NCBI GenBank assembly: GCA_020633235.1
Contig: JACKEA010000003.1
Span: forward strand, 62,001 to 126,000
Length of the DNA: 64,000 nucleotides
From: Polyangiaceae bacterium
GTDB taxonomy: Bacteria > Myxococcota_A > Polyangia > Polyangiales > Polyangiaceae
Direction of reading: 5' to 3'
Part shown: piece after piece, positions 28,719 to 37,232 of the stretch
How positions within the stretch are numbered: the first letter of the stretch is position 1
Layout of the letters: every line of letters starts with the position of its first letter
The notes under the pieces: model-generated
Databases searched by the model: none
What the model was told of the DNA's origin: nothing
Seen by the model: the letters and a program-made list of their open reading frames with translations, nothing else
Position numbers and translations under genes: made by a program

Positions 28719-29417
28719 TCAGGCGCGAGCGCGCAAGGCTTGCAGGTGGGGGCGATCCCAGTCGATGGGAAGTGCCCACACGTCCGCCAAACGGCGCGCG
28801 CGGCCAAGGGCCATGCACAGGGCACCGGGAGCTCCGTGCAGGAGCAAGAAACGACGCGCATCACCGTCGAGGTACAAGCGCTGATTGACGGCGTCGACGG
28901 CGGATTCCACTCGCTCACGCGGCGCGGGATGCTCCGAGCTGACGTTGCCCTCGGGCTCGGCTTCGAGCAGATCCCGGAGCGCGGCGTCGGGATCCTCGAG
29001 GCGATCGACGAACAAGAAGCGATCCGAGAGCGCGCGATTGGGCCCGAGCTCCGGGTGGGCGTAGTACGCCGCGAGCACCTGCGGCACGCTCGACGGCAGC
29101 GACGGCAGCGAGTGGTCACCCACGATCACGCCCAGAGCGCTGGGGCCCAGCTCGAGGGCGATCCCTTCGGATTGCAGGCGTTTGATGGCGTCTTCGAGGG
29201 TGGTCACGGGGCGCGTTGAGTCGGGCTGATCTTCCGGCTCCACCCGCAGCACCTTGGGCTTGCCGGCCGCCCGCGGGCCCAACACCACGCGCACGGCCTG
29301 GCCCTCGGCGGGCTCTGCCAAGCACGCGGTGACGTCGAAGAGCACCTCGCGGCCGTCTTCCAGCTCCGCGTAACCAAAGCCGTTTTCCGGCCGAAACGAG
29401 TAGACCAACCCTCTCAT
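28719..29417 (-). CDS. Cold-shock-like N-terminal domain protein with unknown C-terminal domain
   Basis: 232 aa from ATG 29417-29415, with GGAAG five to six bases upstream; an in-frame GTG at 29429 would add four residues. Residues 1-65 resemble an OB-fold cold-shock domain ('MRGLVYSFRPENGFGYAELE' then 'REVLFDV' and 'VRVVLGPRAAG'). RNP1/RNP2 aromatic residues are partly kept, but the typical second strand is altered. Residues about 75-232 are an alpha-helical region with 'LPSLPSSVPQVLAAYYAHPE' and a final 'FLLLHGAPGALCMAL' segment with no known family. It is cytoplasmic; nucleic-acid binding is likely but unproven. Confidence 0.8.
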   Translation of the reverse strand: MRGLVYSFRPENGFGYAELEDGREVLFDVTACLAEPAEGQAVRVVLGPRAAGKPKVLRVEPEDQPDSTRPVTTLEDAIKRLQSEGIALELGPSALGVIVGDHSLPSLPSSVPQVLAAYYAHPELGPNRALSDRFLFVDRLEDPDAALRDLLEAEPEGNVSSEHPAPRERVESAVDAVNQRLYLDGDARRFLLLHGAPGALCMALGRARRLADVWALPIDWDRPHLQALRARA

Positions 29418-29490
29418 CGTGACTTCCACGGCCCCCGAGCTCCTTGAGGGTCCTACGCCAGCGCCGGGGGGGACCTTCCCTTACCCTGTC

Positions 29491-30702
29491 CTACACTGGA
29501 GGCACGCCCACGTAGCGGGCGCGGGGCCGAAGCAGACGACCCGTGCTGCGTTGCTCGAGGGCGTGAGCGACCCAACCTGCCGTGCGACCGATGGCGAACA
29601 GGGCGGACGGCGTGCCCGGAGCGAGACCCAGGGCCGCCGCGACGGCGCACAGGCCCGCGTCGAGATTCGGCGGCGGATACTCGCGGCGCTCGAGCTCCTT
29701 CACCAGCGCGAGCACCGTCGCCAAGCGGCGATGCGGGCGCGAGAGGCGCCGCGCAGCGTCCAAGAGCGCGCGACCGCGGGGATCGCCGGAGCGATACAGC
29801 GGGTGGCCGAAGCCGGGGATCTCTTCGCCACGACGCAGCCGCGCGCTGAGCACCGCGGCGACCCGCGCGGGGGTGCCGACTTCGTCGAGCAGTGCTTCCA
29901 GCCGCGCACTGGCGCCGCCGTGGCGCGGGCCGCTGAGAGTGGCGAGGGCGGCGGTGACGCAGGCGTACAGATCGGCCCCGGCGGACGCGGCCACGCGGGC
30001 GGCAAAGGTCGAGGCGTTCAGCTCGTGATCCGCGCACACGACCAAGGTGCGATCGACGAGGGCGCCGCGCGCTCGGGTGACCCGCACACCGAGGGCGACG
30101 AGCACCGCCTCGGCGATGGTGTCGGCGGCGAGCGCGGCGCGAGCATGCCCCAGGGCGGCGGCGAAGCGACGCACGATGCGCCGCGCGCGAGCGTGCTCTT
30201 TCGCGTCCGGCGCGTCGAAGCGGGCCATGTCGGCCGCGGCGAGCTCGGGGAGCAAGCGCGCGAAGACGTCCAGCGGCGCTCCCGCGCAAGGCCGCCCCCC
30301 GAGGCTCGGCGCGCCGAAGTGCGGACGCTCCGTGGGCAGCGCGCCGGTCCACAAAAGCTCCGCGACGCGCTCGAAACCCGCTTCTGCGTCGGCCAGGGCG
30401 ACCGCGGCGTGACCGCGGTACAGCGGCCCCCTGGAGGAAATGCTGATGATGGCGCTCGACAGCACCGGCTCTCCGAAGCTCAGGGCGCCGGCCGCCACGG
30501 CGGCGTGGCCCGAGCGGGCGTCGCTGTTCGCCTTCAGTCGTTCCAGATCTCCGCGGGCGTAGAGCCGCCTGCGCCCGCTGCCGGAGGGAATGCTCGTGAG
30601 CTTTCCGCGGCTGGCGTAGGCGTACAGCGAGCGCACGTTCACACCCAAGATGCGAGCTGCCTCGGCGGCCGACACGAAGTCTTTCGTTGATTCACCTTTC
30701 AA
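29491..30702 (-). CDS. Citrate synthase-like protein with N-terminal helix-turn-helix
   Basis: 403 aa with TTG at 30702-30700 as the most likely start; without it the helix-turn-helix would be truncated. Residues 9-50 are an excisionase/MerR-type DNA-binding motif ('SAAEAARILGVNVRSLYAYA', 'RRRLYARGDLERLK'). The rest is a citrate synthase fold with the two catalytic His in 'VVCADHELNASTFAAR' and 'IPGFGHPLYRSGDP' and the Asp in 'PPNLDAGLCAV'. It may be a functional enzyme that also binds DNA, or a metabolite-sensing regulator. It is divergent from the second citrate-synthase-like gene, with a GTTGATCAAC palindrome in the 70-base shared region. Confidence 0.9.
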   Translation of the reverse strand: MKGESTKDFVSAAEAARILGVNVRSLYAYASRGKLTSIPSGSGRRRLYARGDLERLKANSDARSGHAAVAAGALSFGEPVLSSAIISISSRGPLYRGHAAVALADAEAGFERVAELLWTGALPTERPHFGAPSLGGRPCAGAPLDVFARLLPELAAADMARFDAPDAKEHARARRIVRRFAAALGHARAALAADTIAEAVLVALGVRVTRARGALVDRTLVVCADHELNASTFAARVAASAGADLYACVTAALATLSGPRHGGASARLEALLDEVGTPARVAAVLSARLRRGEEIPGFGHPLYRSGDPRGRALLDAARRLSRPHRRLATVLALVKELERREYPPPNLDAGLCAVAAALGLAPGTPSALFAIGRTAGWVAHALEQRSTGRLLRPRARYVGVPPV

Positions 30703-30703
30703 C

Positions 30704-30713
30704 GTTGATCAAC
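30704..30713. promoter_or_regulatory. Palindrome GTTGATCAAC, probable operator
   Basis: A perfect 10-base palindrome immediately upstream of the TTG start of the helix-turn-helix/citrate-synthase gene, with another GTTGAT half-site at 30686-30691. The position between the two divergent genes, and the DNA-binding domain of one of them, suggest autoregulation and coordinate control of both. Confidence 0.5.
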
Positions 30714-30772
30714 ATAGCAGTCGGCCCCACGCTGGGGAAGCCGGCACGGTCCGGCAGAAAGGCGTGGAACGG

Positions 30773-31867
30773 ATGTCCGGACTCGAAGGTGTGATGGTGG
30801 CGGACACGGAGCTGTCCGAGGTCGACGGCCAGCGCGGGCAGCTCGTGATCCGCGGCTTCGAGGTGGAAGACCTCGCCGAGCGCGCGACGCTATCGGAAGC
30901 GATCGCGCTGCTCGCGGACGGCAATCTCGACGCCGGCGACCTGCGCGAAAAGCTCGGCGCCGGTCGGCTTCGTGGCCATGCCGCCCTCGGTCCGGCGCTG
31001 CTCGCGCAACCCGACGCCATGAGCGCCCTGCGTGCCGCGGTGGCCGCCGTGCCGGAGGAAGCACTGGGTGACGGAGCACGGAACGCCGCCGCGGAGCTCT
31101 CGGGACGCATGGCGGCGACCGCCGCGGCCTGGGCCCGCCACGCGCGGGGCCTCGCGCCCATCGCCCCCGCGCCGGAGCGGGATCACGCCGAGGACACGCT
31201 CAGGATGCTCTCCGGCGCGGTGCCCGATCCCGCGCTCGCCGCTGCGCTGCACCGCTACTGGGTCACGGTGGCGGACCACGGCATGAACGCGTCCACCTTC
31301 GCCGCTCGTGTGGTGGCGTCCACTGGGGCTCGCCGGGTGAGCGCGATCACCGCCGCCCTCGGTGCTCTCGAAGGCCCGCTGCACGGCGGCGCCCCGGGGC
31401 CGGTGCTCGACATGCTCGACGCCATCGCCACGCCGGACGCCGCGTCCGGCTGGCTCGGCCGCGAGCTCGATGCGGGTCGTCGCATCATGGGCATGGGGCA
31501 CCGCGTGTATCGCGTGCGTGATCCTCGCGCGCGGGTGTTGGAACGCGCCGTCGAGACGCTGGAGCGCGAAGCCGTCGGCAGCGTTGCCGAGCGCCTGGCG
31601 CTCGCCCGCAGCGTGGAGCGCGCCGCCGAAGCGGAGCTCCGTGCACGGCATCCCGAACGGCGTCTAGAGGCCAACGTCGAGTTCTACACCGCGGTGCTGC
31701 TCGAAGCCCTGGGCATCCCGCGCCAGCTCTTCACGGCCATCTTCGCCTGCGGCCGCGTCGCCGGCTGGTGCGCCCACGTGGCGGAGCAACGCCAGCGCGG
31801 CCGCTTGATCCGGCCTTCGTCGCGCTACGTGGGCCCGGCGCCGAGCTCACGCCGGATTACTGCATGA
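30773..31867 (+). CDS. Citrate synthase family protein
   Basis: 364 aa from ATG 30773 (MSGLEGVMVADTELS); GTG 30764 is an alternative. Signatures are 'RGQLVIRGFEVEDLAERA', the first His in 'VADHGMNASTFAAR', the second His in 'IMGMGHRVYRVRDPRARVLE' and 'ANVEFYTAVLLEALGIP'. In the last of these a Glu stands where many citrate synthases have the catalytic Asp (NVDFY). The same change is seen in a citrate synthase group in Actinobacteria, so it need not destroy activity. The product is citrate or methylcitrate. Its 3' end overlaps the convergent SRPBCC gene by 43 bases. Confidence 0.92.
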   Translation: MSGLEGVMVADTELSEVDGQRGQLVIRGFEVEDLAERATLSEAIALLADGNLDAGDLREKLGAGRLRGHAALGPALLAQPDAMSALRAAVAAVPEEALGDGARNAAAELSGRMAATAAAWARHARGLAPIAPAPERDHAEDTLRMLSGAVPDPALAAALHRYWVTVADHGMNASTFAARVVASTGARRVSAITAALGALEGPLHGGAPGPVLDMLDAIATPDAASGWLGRELDAGRRIMGMGHRVYRVRDPRARVLERAVETLEREAVGSVAERLALARSVERAAEAELRARHPERRLEANVEFYTAVLLEALGIPRQLFTAIFACGRVAGWCAHVAEQRQRGRLIRPSSRYVGPAPSSRRITA

Positions 31868-32280
31868 CGATGACGAAACAGGACCTCCACGAAGCGCACC
31901 ACCAAGAACGACGCAAGCCGCGGCTCGAAGCTCAGGCGATCCACGACGCGGGTACCGCCCCCTGAGGCCTCCACGGTTCGTTCGTGCTGCCACAGCTTCA
32001 TGGCCAACATCGGCGAGCGCTCCAGGAAGCGACGCCCCGGTTCGAGCTCCAGCAACGTCAACCGGCTGCGGTCGATTGGCAGCCAGCCGAATAGCAGCAA
32101 CAGGCTGTCGAACAGATGCGCCGGCATCTCGAGCTCCACATCGCCCAGGCTCTCGCGATCCGCCGGATGGGTCATGCGCATCAACGGCGACAGCTCCCGG
32201 TTGATGCACTTCATGCTGGTGACCCACTGCCACACCCGCTCCGGCGTGGCGCTCACCACGGACTCGAAGCGCCGCTCCAC
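31825..32280 (-). CDS. SRPBCC-family (START-like) protein
   Basis: 151 aa from GTG 32280-32278, just after the stop of the DUF2254 gene and preceded by TGAGG. The opening 'VERRFESVVSATPERVWQWV' is the usual first strand and helix of the SRPBCC/polyketide-cyclase fold. The later 'LLELEPGRRFLERSPM' and 'TVEASGGGTRVVDRLSFEP' strands and the long C-terminal helix complete it. These proteins bind hydrophobic ligands in a central cavity; none can be named here. It is probably co-transcribed with the upstream membrane protein. Confidence 0.82.
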   Translation of the reverse strand: MERRFESVVSATPERVWQWVTSMKCINRELSPLMRMTHPADRESLGDVELEMPAHLFDSLLLLFGWLPIDRSRLTLLELEPGRRFLERSPMLAMKLWQHERTVEASGGGTRVVDRLSFEPRLASFLVVRFVEVLFRHRHAVIRRELGAGPT

Positions 32281-32285
32281 GGGCC

Positions 32286-33890
32286 TCAGCTCGCTTCGGC
32301 TTCCGACGGCTCGTCGTGAATGTCGAGCCACTCGAAGAACGTCTTCATCGCTGAGCGCTGCCGCGGCGGCATGTATTCGAAATTGCGTCCGCGGTCGATG
32401 ATCTCCCAGAAGTCCTTGCTGGTCACCCGCGCGAGCTGATCTCGAATCGCGATCAGCCGCTCTTTCGGCTCGTCCTTCATGTCGTTGGAAATGAGCTGGG
32501 CGCGATCCGGCTGCTTCTGGGTCAAGTAGTACGCCGCCAACTTCACCTGGGCCTTGCGGACGCCGAGCAGCGCCTTCTCTTGGCTGCGCACGCTCAGCGG
32601 CTGGTCCAGCTCCAAGAACTCCGCGAGCATCTGCTGCTCTTCTTCGCTCTCGAGCTCGTGCGCGTACTGGCACAGACTGGAAACGTCGTACGCCACCGTT
32701 TCGGTCACGAAGGTGAGCTTCATGTCGAAGCTCACGTGACCGTAGTAGAGCATGTGCTCCACGGCCTCCACCGCCATGGCGCCGTTGCCCTGCCGCAGGT
32801 AGGCCTCCACCAGCAGCCGGTACTGGTTCAACACGTTGTAGGCGGTGCGCACGTCCCGCGCGTTGAGCGTGGCACGCATGTAGGAGTTCATGAAGCGCAG
32901 CACGAGCCGCATGAGCTCTTCGTCCTTGGCCTCCCCGGCGGCCTCCCCCACGTAGCGGGTGTCGATCGCCACCAGGTAGCAGATGTCCCGCATGGTGCTC
33001 AGCGCCTCGTTGTAGATGCCGAGGTACTGCCGCATCACCTTCCACTCCACCCAGGTGCGGCGCTGCTCGAGGTCGTGGAGGCTCTCCGGGTCCATCGCGA
33101 CGAAGTCCGGGTTTTGCCGGATGTCGCTGCCGATGTTGAACCACACTTCCGTGGCTTCGGGCTTCACGCGCACGTACTCGATGGCAAAGTCCTTCAGCGC
33201 GTCCACCGCCCCGCTGGCGATGATCTTGTCCTTGCCGGAGATGGAGTTACTGGTGATGTCCGTGAGCTCCTCCATGGCGCTCAGGGTCTGCGCCTGGGCC
33301 GCAGCGCACTGCACGCGGTCCCGGACCCGGGCGCCGACGCCGGCGACGCGCACCGCGTCCTGACGGATGCGCGAGATGATGTTGTTCGGCTCGAGAAACC
33401 AGAACACGTAGCCGAAGTACGGCGCCATCAACACCAAGCCGCCGGTGGTGGCGACCATCATGGCCACCAGCGTGTTCCGCGGCACGAAGTCCTGATGCAA
33501 AGAAACGCTGAGCCACACGCCGCAGACGCAGGCCACCAGGTAGAAGGCCATCACCCCCAGGTTCACCCGGTCGCGCAAGAACATGCGCGCCACGCCGGTG
33601 TAGCGCTCGGCGGACAGCTGCACGATGATGCTGACGACCGTGATCACGATACCGAACACGGCGGCGATCATTCCGGCCAGCGAGCTCACGGCGTCGGTGA
33701 TGCTGGACGGGTCGAAGTGCAGGTAGTGCGCGAGGGGTCCCTTGCCGGAGCTCGGGTGCGGGTGGCTCGCGGAGAACACGTCGAGCGCGTAGAACGCCCA
33801 GAAGATCGCGAAGGCGACGGAGGTGAGCAGCACCACGGGCACGAGCCATTGCCGGCGAAAGCTGTGGCCGGAGTTGCTCGGGTTCGTCAT
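32286..33890 (-). CDS. DUF2254-like membrane protein
   Basis: 534 aa. Four transmembrane segments occur in the first third (about residues 14-36, 70-95, 108-130 and 140-166), with 'FGIVITVVSIIVQLSAERYTG' characteristic of DUF2254 proteins. The remaining 360 residues are cytoplasmic and helical ('LRFMNSYMRATLNARDVRTA', 'GNGAMAVEAVEHMLYYG'), like a TPR-type array. The role of the family is unknown. It is followed six bases later by the SRPBCC gene. Confidence 0.85.
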   Translation of the reverse strand: MTNPSNSGHSFRRQWLVPVVLLTSVAFAIFWAFYALDVFSASHPHPSSGKGPLAHYLHFDPSSITDAVSSLAGMIAAVFGIVITVVSIIVQLSAERYTGVARMFLRDRVNLGVMAFYLVACVCGVWLSVSLHQDFVPRNTLVAMMVATTGGLVLMAPYFGYVFWFLEPNNIISRIRQDAVRVAGVGARVRDRVQCAAAQAQTLSAMEELTDITSNSISGKDKIIASGAVDALKDFAIEYVRVKPEATEVWFNIGSDIRQNPDFVAMDPESLHDLEQRRTWVEWKVMRQYLGIYNEALSTMRDICYLVAIDTRYVGEAAGEAKDEELMRLVLRFMNSYMRATLNARDVRTAYNVLNQYRLLVEAYLRQGNGAMAVEAVEHMLYYGHVSFDMKLTFVTETVAYDVSSLCQYAHELESEEEQQMLAEFLELDQPLSVRSQEKALLGVRKAQVKLAAYYLTQKQPDRAQLISNDMKDEPKERLIAIRDQLARVTSKDFWEIIDRGRNFEYMPPRQRSAMKTFFEWLDIHDEPSEAEAS

Positions 33891-33955
33891 GCCCCGCTAC
33901 TATACAGAAACTCGGATTTGGGCGCGCGCAGCAGCCAAATCCCTGAAAACTGCAG

Positions 33956-34456
33956 CTACTCGGGCTTGGGGATGTCGCGATCCAGGATCGTCTTCCGCCC
34001 GTCTCGGGCGGCGTTCTGAATCGCCCGATCGCAGATCCGCCGCAGGTGGTCCGACAGCGGCCCAGTGACGCCATCGGAGGTGTTCATCCCCGAGCGCGCC
34101 CGCACGTAGGCCTTGAGCTTGGAGACCACCACCAAGACCTCCTTGGGCACGTCGTCGCTCTCGGCGCCGACGATTCGCCGCTTCGGCGCGGCTTCTTCGC
34201 GCCTTTCCTCGCTCTCGGCGGCCTCACGCTTCGCTTCTTCTGCTTCCCACTCCGCCCGACTCGGAGCGCGCGCCGGCTCCGCCCAGGCATCGCGATGCCG
34301 CATCATGGGCACGTGCGCGTCCCAACAGGGGACGGAGCAGAAGTAGAGCCCCATCCGCGCGCGATTGCAGGTGGACACGCTGCACAAGTAGTGGTCCGCG
34401 CCGAACTCGATCGGCGTCTTGCACGTGCTGCAGATCTTCCAGGTGCTGTCCGACAT
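33956..34456 (-). CDS. Zinc-finger plus histone-fold protein
   Basis: 166 aa. Residues 9-54 contain Cys9-x2-Cys12, Cys25, Cys30, Cys40, Cys44, His48 and His54, a spacing that could hold one or two Zn ions. Residues 57-105 are a highly charged Glu/Arg/Ala helix. Residues 105-162 resemble a histone fold: 'KEVLVVVSKLKAYVRARSG', then 'LSDHLRRICDRAIQNAARDG' and RKTILDRDI. The last stretch matches the 'GRKTIKAEDI' element at the end of archaeal histones and the KRKTVTAMDV element of H4. Bacterial histone-fold proteins with zinc domains have been described, so a DNA-binding or nucleoid role is likely. There is no membrane segment. Confidence 0.82.
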   Translation of the reverse strand: MSDSTWKICSTCKTPIEFGADHYLCSVSTCNRARMGLYFCSVPCWDAHVPMMRHRDAWAEPARAPSRAEWEAEEAKREAAESEERREEAAPKRRIVGAESDDVPKEVLVVVSKLKAYVRARSGMNTSDGVTGPLSDHLRRICDRAIQNAARDGRKTILDRDIPKPE

Positions 34457-34529
34457 CGCGCCTCACTCTACCAGACGCCCAGAGCGTCTTTCATTTTTGT
34501 CGCTGCAGCGCGGAAACACCCTGCCGAGC

Positions 34530-37229
34530 TCAACCGTCTTTGACGAGCAGCACGCTGCGCGCCAAGAGCAGCTGATACACGACGCGATGCACCAGCGCGG
34601 CATCAGGGAAGGCCGTCTCGAGCTCGGCCAGGGACGGCTCGCGCTGGCCGATGGCTTCCGCCACGGCGCGCTCGTCCGGGTTCATCTCGAACAAGTCGAG
34701 ATCCGCGCTCGGGTGTAGCCGCAACGGCGTGAGCCCCACCCGCCCCAGCATGCGCTGCATGGCGGCCGTCTCCGGGTGCTCCCGCAGGCCGGCGGTGAGC
34801 AGCGCCAACGGCTGAACCATGCCGGGGATCTTTCCCCAGCGGTCTTCGAGCAAGTCCAGTCCTGCGTAGAACGCGTACTCCGTGGTCGAAGGCAGGCTGA
34901 ACAGCGCCGACAGTCGCTCGAGCAACTGCATGTCCCGCGCTCGGGAAATGTCGTCGGGTCGAGCCAGGCCGAACTCGAGCACCTCGTTCTCCAAGATGCC
35001 GTCGTGATCCGGCGGTTGGCTCAGGGGCTCGCTCTGCAGCTGGTTCTGCTCCACCACGCCATCCGCGACCAACAGGCTTGCGAGCGACGCCACCCGCCGC
35101 CCCAGCACCACCTTGCAGGGCGAACCGCTCTCCGCGTACACCGCGTGCTCCATCGGAATGTCGCTCCCCTGCGCGGCCTCGCGGAACACCATGGTGCCGC
35201 TGAGCCCCTTGTCGAGCAGGTACAGGATCAGGTGGGAGAAGGGCGTGCGCGCGAGGGAGCCCTTGGCGCTCGGGCTCAAGTTCGGCGGGGTGAAGCCGCC
35301 AGGCACCGAGCTCGAGAGCCCCGGCCGCGCGGCGGGGCGATTGCGCCAATGGCTCGAAGGCGCCGAGGGAGCCGACGGCTCGACCTCCGAGATCTCCACG
35401 CTGTCGGGGATGGCGTCGGGATCCACGCTCGGCGCGGTGCCCATCACCAGGGCGTGAATGGGCGAGGTGACGGCCACGGTGGGCGCGTCGTCGGTCGGCG
35501 AACGCAGCGGCGCGCGCGGCGCGGAGGACGGCATCGGGCGACGGGACGACGGCGAGCCCCGCCGCGAAGCGCTGCTCGGAGGTCCGCTCGGCGGAGCGCT
35601 ACGGCGACTGGGCGGAGGCCCCGGCGGCCCCTTCTTTCCCGGTGGGCGACTGGTGGGCCGGGCCTCGCTCCGCTGGCGATTCGGCGGCGGAGCCGTGGGT
35701 CGATCCGTGTTCGATTGCCCTGGCCGCTGTGTGCTCGGCGGCTCGCCGAGACCCTGGGATGCTGCGGCGAGGCGCGGATCCCCCTCGGGGACGACCGCCA
35801 GCACTTCGCGGTTCGGATCCAGCGCCAGGTCCACCAGCTCCGGGTGGTCCAGGGGCCGCCCGTGGGCGTCGAGGACCAAGCGCACCGCGGGGCGGGCATA
35901 CGCGCTCGGATCGTCGGGAGTGCGGATGACCACGCCCTTCTCGCCGGTGTTGAGCTGAACCGCGGTGCCCGAGGGAAAGATGCCGAGCGCGCCGACGAGC
36001 AGCGAGATCATCGCGCGCTCCGTGGCGTCCGGAGCTTCCGCCTTCATCACGGAAATGACCTCGTCCGGCGACATGGAGCGCGACGCCGCGAGATCCGGCG
36101 ACAACAGCTCGTTGAATCGATGCGCCACACGCACGATGCGCGCCGCAACGGTCGCTCGGCGGGCGCCACCGTAGAGCGGACCGAGCGCACGCCCCTGATC
36201 CATCCAGTGGCTCTCGTAGGCGACCACGGTGCGCACCATGGATGCAGAGCGGAGCTGCCCCAGCGCCGTCAGCACCAGCGCCGTGGCGCCGGGCTTGCGA
36301 CGTTCCTCTTCTTCCGTGAGTCGCGGGATGACTACCGGTCCGTCGCTGGGAAGGCCCACGATGCCCGCCAGCAGCGGATCGGCCACGTCCAAGAACAGTC
36401 CCGACATGGCGATGCGCGCCAAGGTGGAAAGATCTTCCGTGAGCTGGCGCCCCACGGACACCGCCAAGATCGCGCGATTCACCGCGCGCCCGGCTTCGTC
36501 GTGGTTCAGATTGCGCATCGCCGTCACGCCCAAGAACGCCGGCGTGTCCCCCTCCGAGAGCATCACCAGCTTCTGGGCCAGACGCTTGGCCTGGTGCGGC
36601 AGCTGATAGCGGCCCTCCTTGAGGTTGTCGTACACGCGACGCATCACCACCACGGCGGAGGCGTAGGTCCGGAGCACTTGCTCTTCGGGCGTGAGCTCTT
36701 CTTCCTCTTCGTCGAACAGCGCGGAGCTCACCCGACGCAGTCGGATGCGCGGCGTGGGCTCCAGCATGCCGCCTTCCACGTCCACCTCGGCGCCGGGCTG
36801 AAACAGCCGCGCGAGCTCCGTGAGATCGCTGCGATCCACGTCCGGTTGGATCACGATCTCGGAAAGGCCGAGCTTCTCCACCATGGCGCCCAGCTCCAGA
36901 GCCGCCTCGTACTCCGTGCGCGACGCCTTCAAGAGCTGCCCTGCCACGAACACCGTCCCCCGAGCGAACAGCAAAGACAGCGGGTCGTTCGTCTGCGCCG
37001 CGAACGCCTGAATGGCCTCGACGGTCTGATCCAACTGCTGGATCACGGCCATGTTGTCGAGGGCGTGGAACTGGGCGATGCGCAGCAGTCGGAAGATGGA
37101 CAGCGCCAGCGTGGTGCCGAGCTCGCGGGCGCGCTGCCGCTGCTGCAGCTCCGCCACGTTCCGGAGCACGACGTCCGCGGCGGATGGGTCCGCCGGGGCT
37201 TCGACGCTTTCGTGTCCGATCTGGGTCAT
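34530..37229 (-). CDS. Degenerate HD-GYP-like protein with DUF4388/PATAN-like C-terminal domain
   Basis: 899 aa. The N-terminal 430 residues have the helical layout of an HD-GYP phosphohydrolase. The 'NLNHDEAGRAVNRAILAVSV' helix and 'LSTLARIAMSGLFLDVAD' correspond to the HD region of active enzymes, where an 'LxHDxGK' core would be expected but is missing. It therefore probably does not cleave cyclic di-GMP. After 'GTAVQLNTGEKGVVI' (the usual C-terminal beta unit of HD-GYP proteins) comes a Pro/Ser/Arg-rich linker of about 150 residues. A DUF4388/PATAN-like domain follows ('LARTPFSHLILYLLDKGLSG', 'GRRVASLASLLVADGVVEQN'). It lies four bases after the kinase gene and probably transmits its signal. 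Confidence 0.85.
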   Translation of the reverse strand: MTQIGHESVEAPADPSAADVVLRNVAELQQRQRARELGTTLALSIFRLLRIAQFHALDNMAVIQQLDQTVEAIQAFAAQTNDPLSLLFARGTVFVAGQLLKASRTEYEAALELGAMVEKLGLSEIVIQPDVDRSDLTELARLFQPGAEVDVEGGMLEPTPRIRLRRVSSALFDEEEEELTPEEQVLRTYASAVVVMRRVYDNLKEGRYQLPHQAKRLAQKLVMLSEGDTPAFLGVTAMRNLNHDEAGRAVNRAILAVSVGRQLTEDLSTLARIAMSGLFLDVADPLLAGIVGLPSDGPVVIPRLTEEEERRKPGATALVLTALGQLRSASMVRTVVAYESHWMDQGRALGPLYGGARRATVAARIVRVAHRFNELLSPDLAASRSMSPDEVISVMKAEAPDATERAMISLLVGALGIFPSGTAVQLNTGEKGVVIRTPDDPSAYARPAVRLVLDAHGRPLDHPELVDLALDPNREVLAVVPEGDPRLAAASQGLGEPPSTQRPGQSNTDRPTAPPPNRQRSEARPTSRPPGKKGPPGPPPSRRSAPPSGPPSSASRRGSPSSRRPMPSSAPRAPLRSPTDDAPTVAVTSPIHALVMGTAPSVDPDAIPDSVEISEVEPSAPSAPSSHWRNRPAARPGLSSSVPGGFTPPNLSPSAKGSLARTPFSHLILYLLDKGLSGTMVFREAAQGSDIPMEHAVYAESGSPCKVVLGRRVASLASLLVADGVVEQNQLQSEPLSQPPDHDGILENEVLEFGLARPDDISRARDMQLLERLSALFSLPSTTEYAFYAGLDLLEDRWGKIPGMVQPLALLTAGLREHPETAAMQRMLGRVGLTPLRLHPSADLDLFEMNPDERAVAEAIGQREPSLAELETAFPDAALVHRVVYQLLLARSVLLVKDG

Positions 37230-37232
37230 GGG

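Noticed and set aside
30650..30772. Longer start for the second citrate-synthase-like gene
   Set aside because: It would overlap the divergent helix-turn-helix gene and the operator candidate, and the extra residues have no family match.
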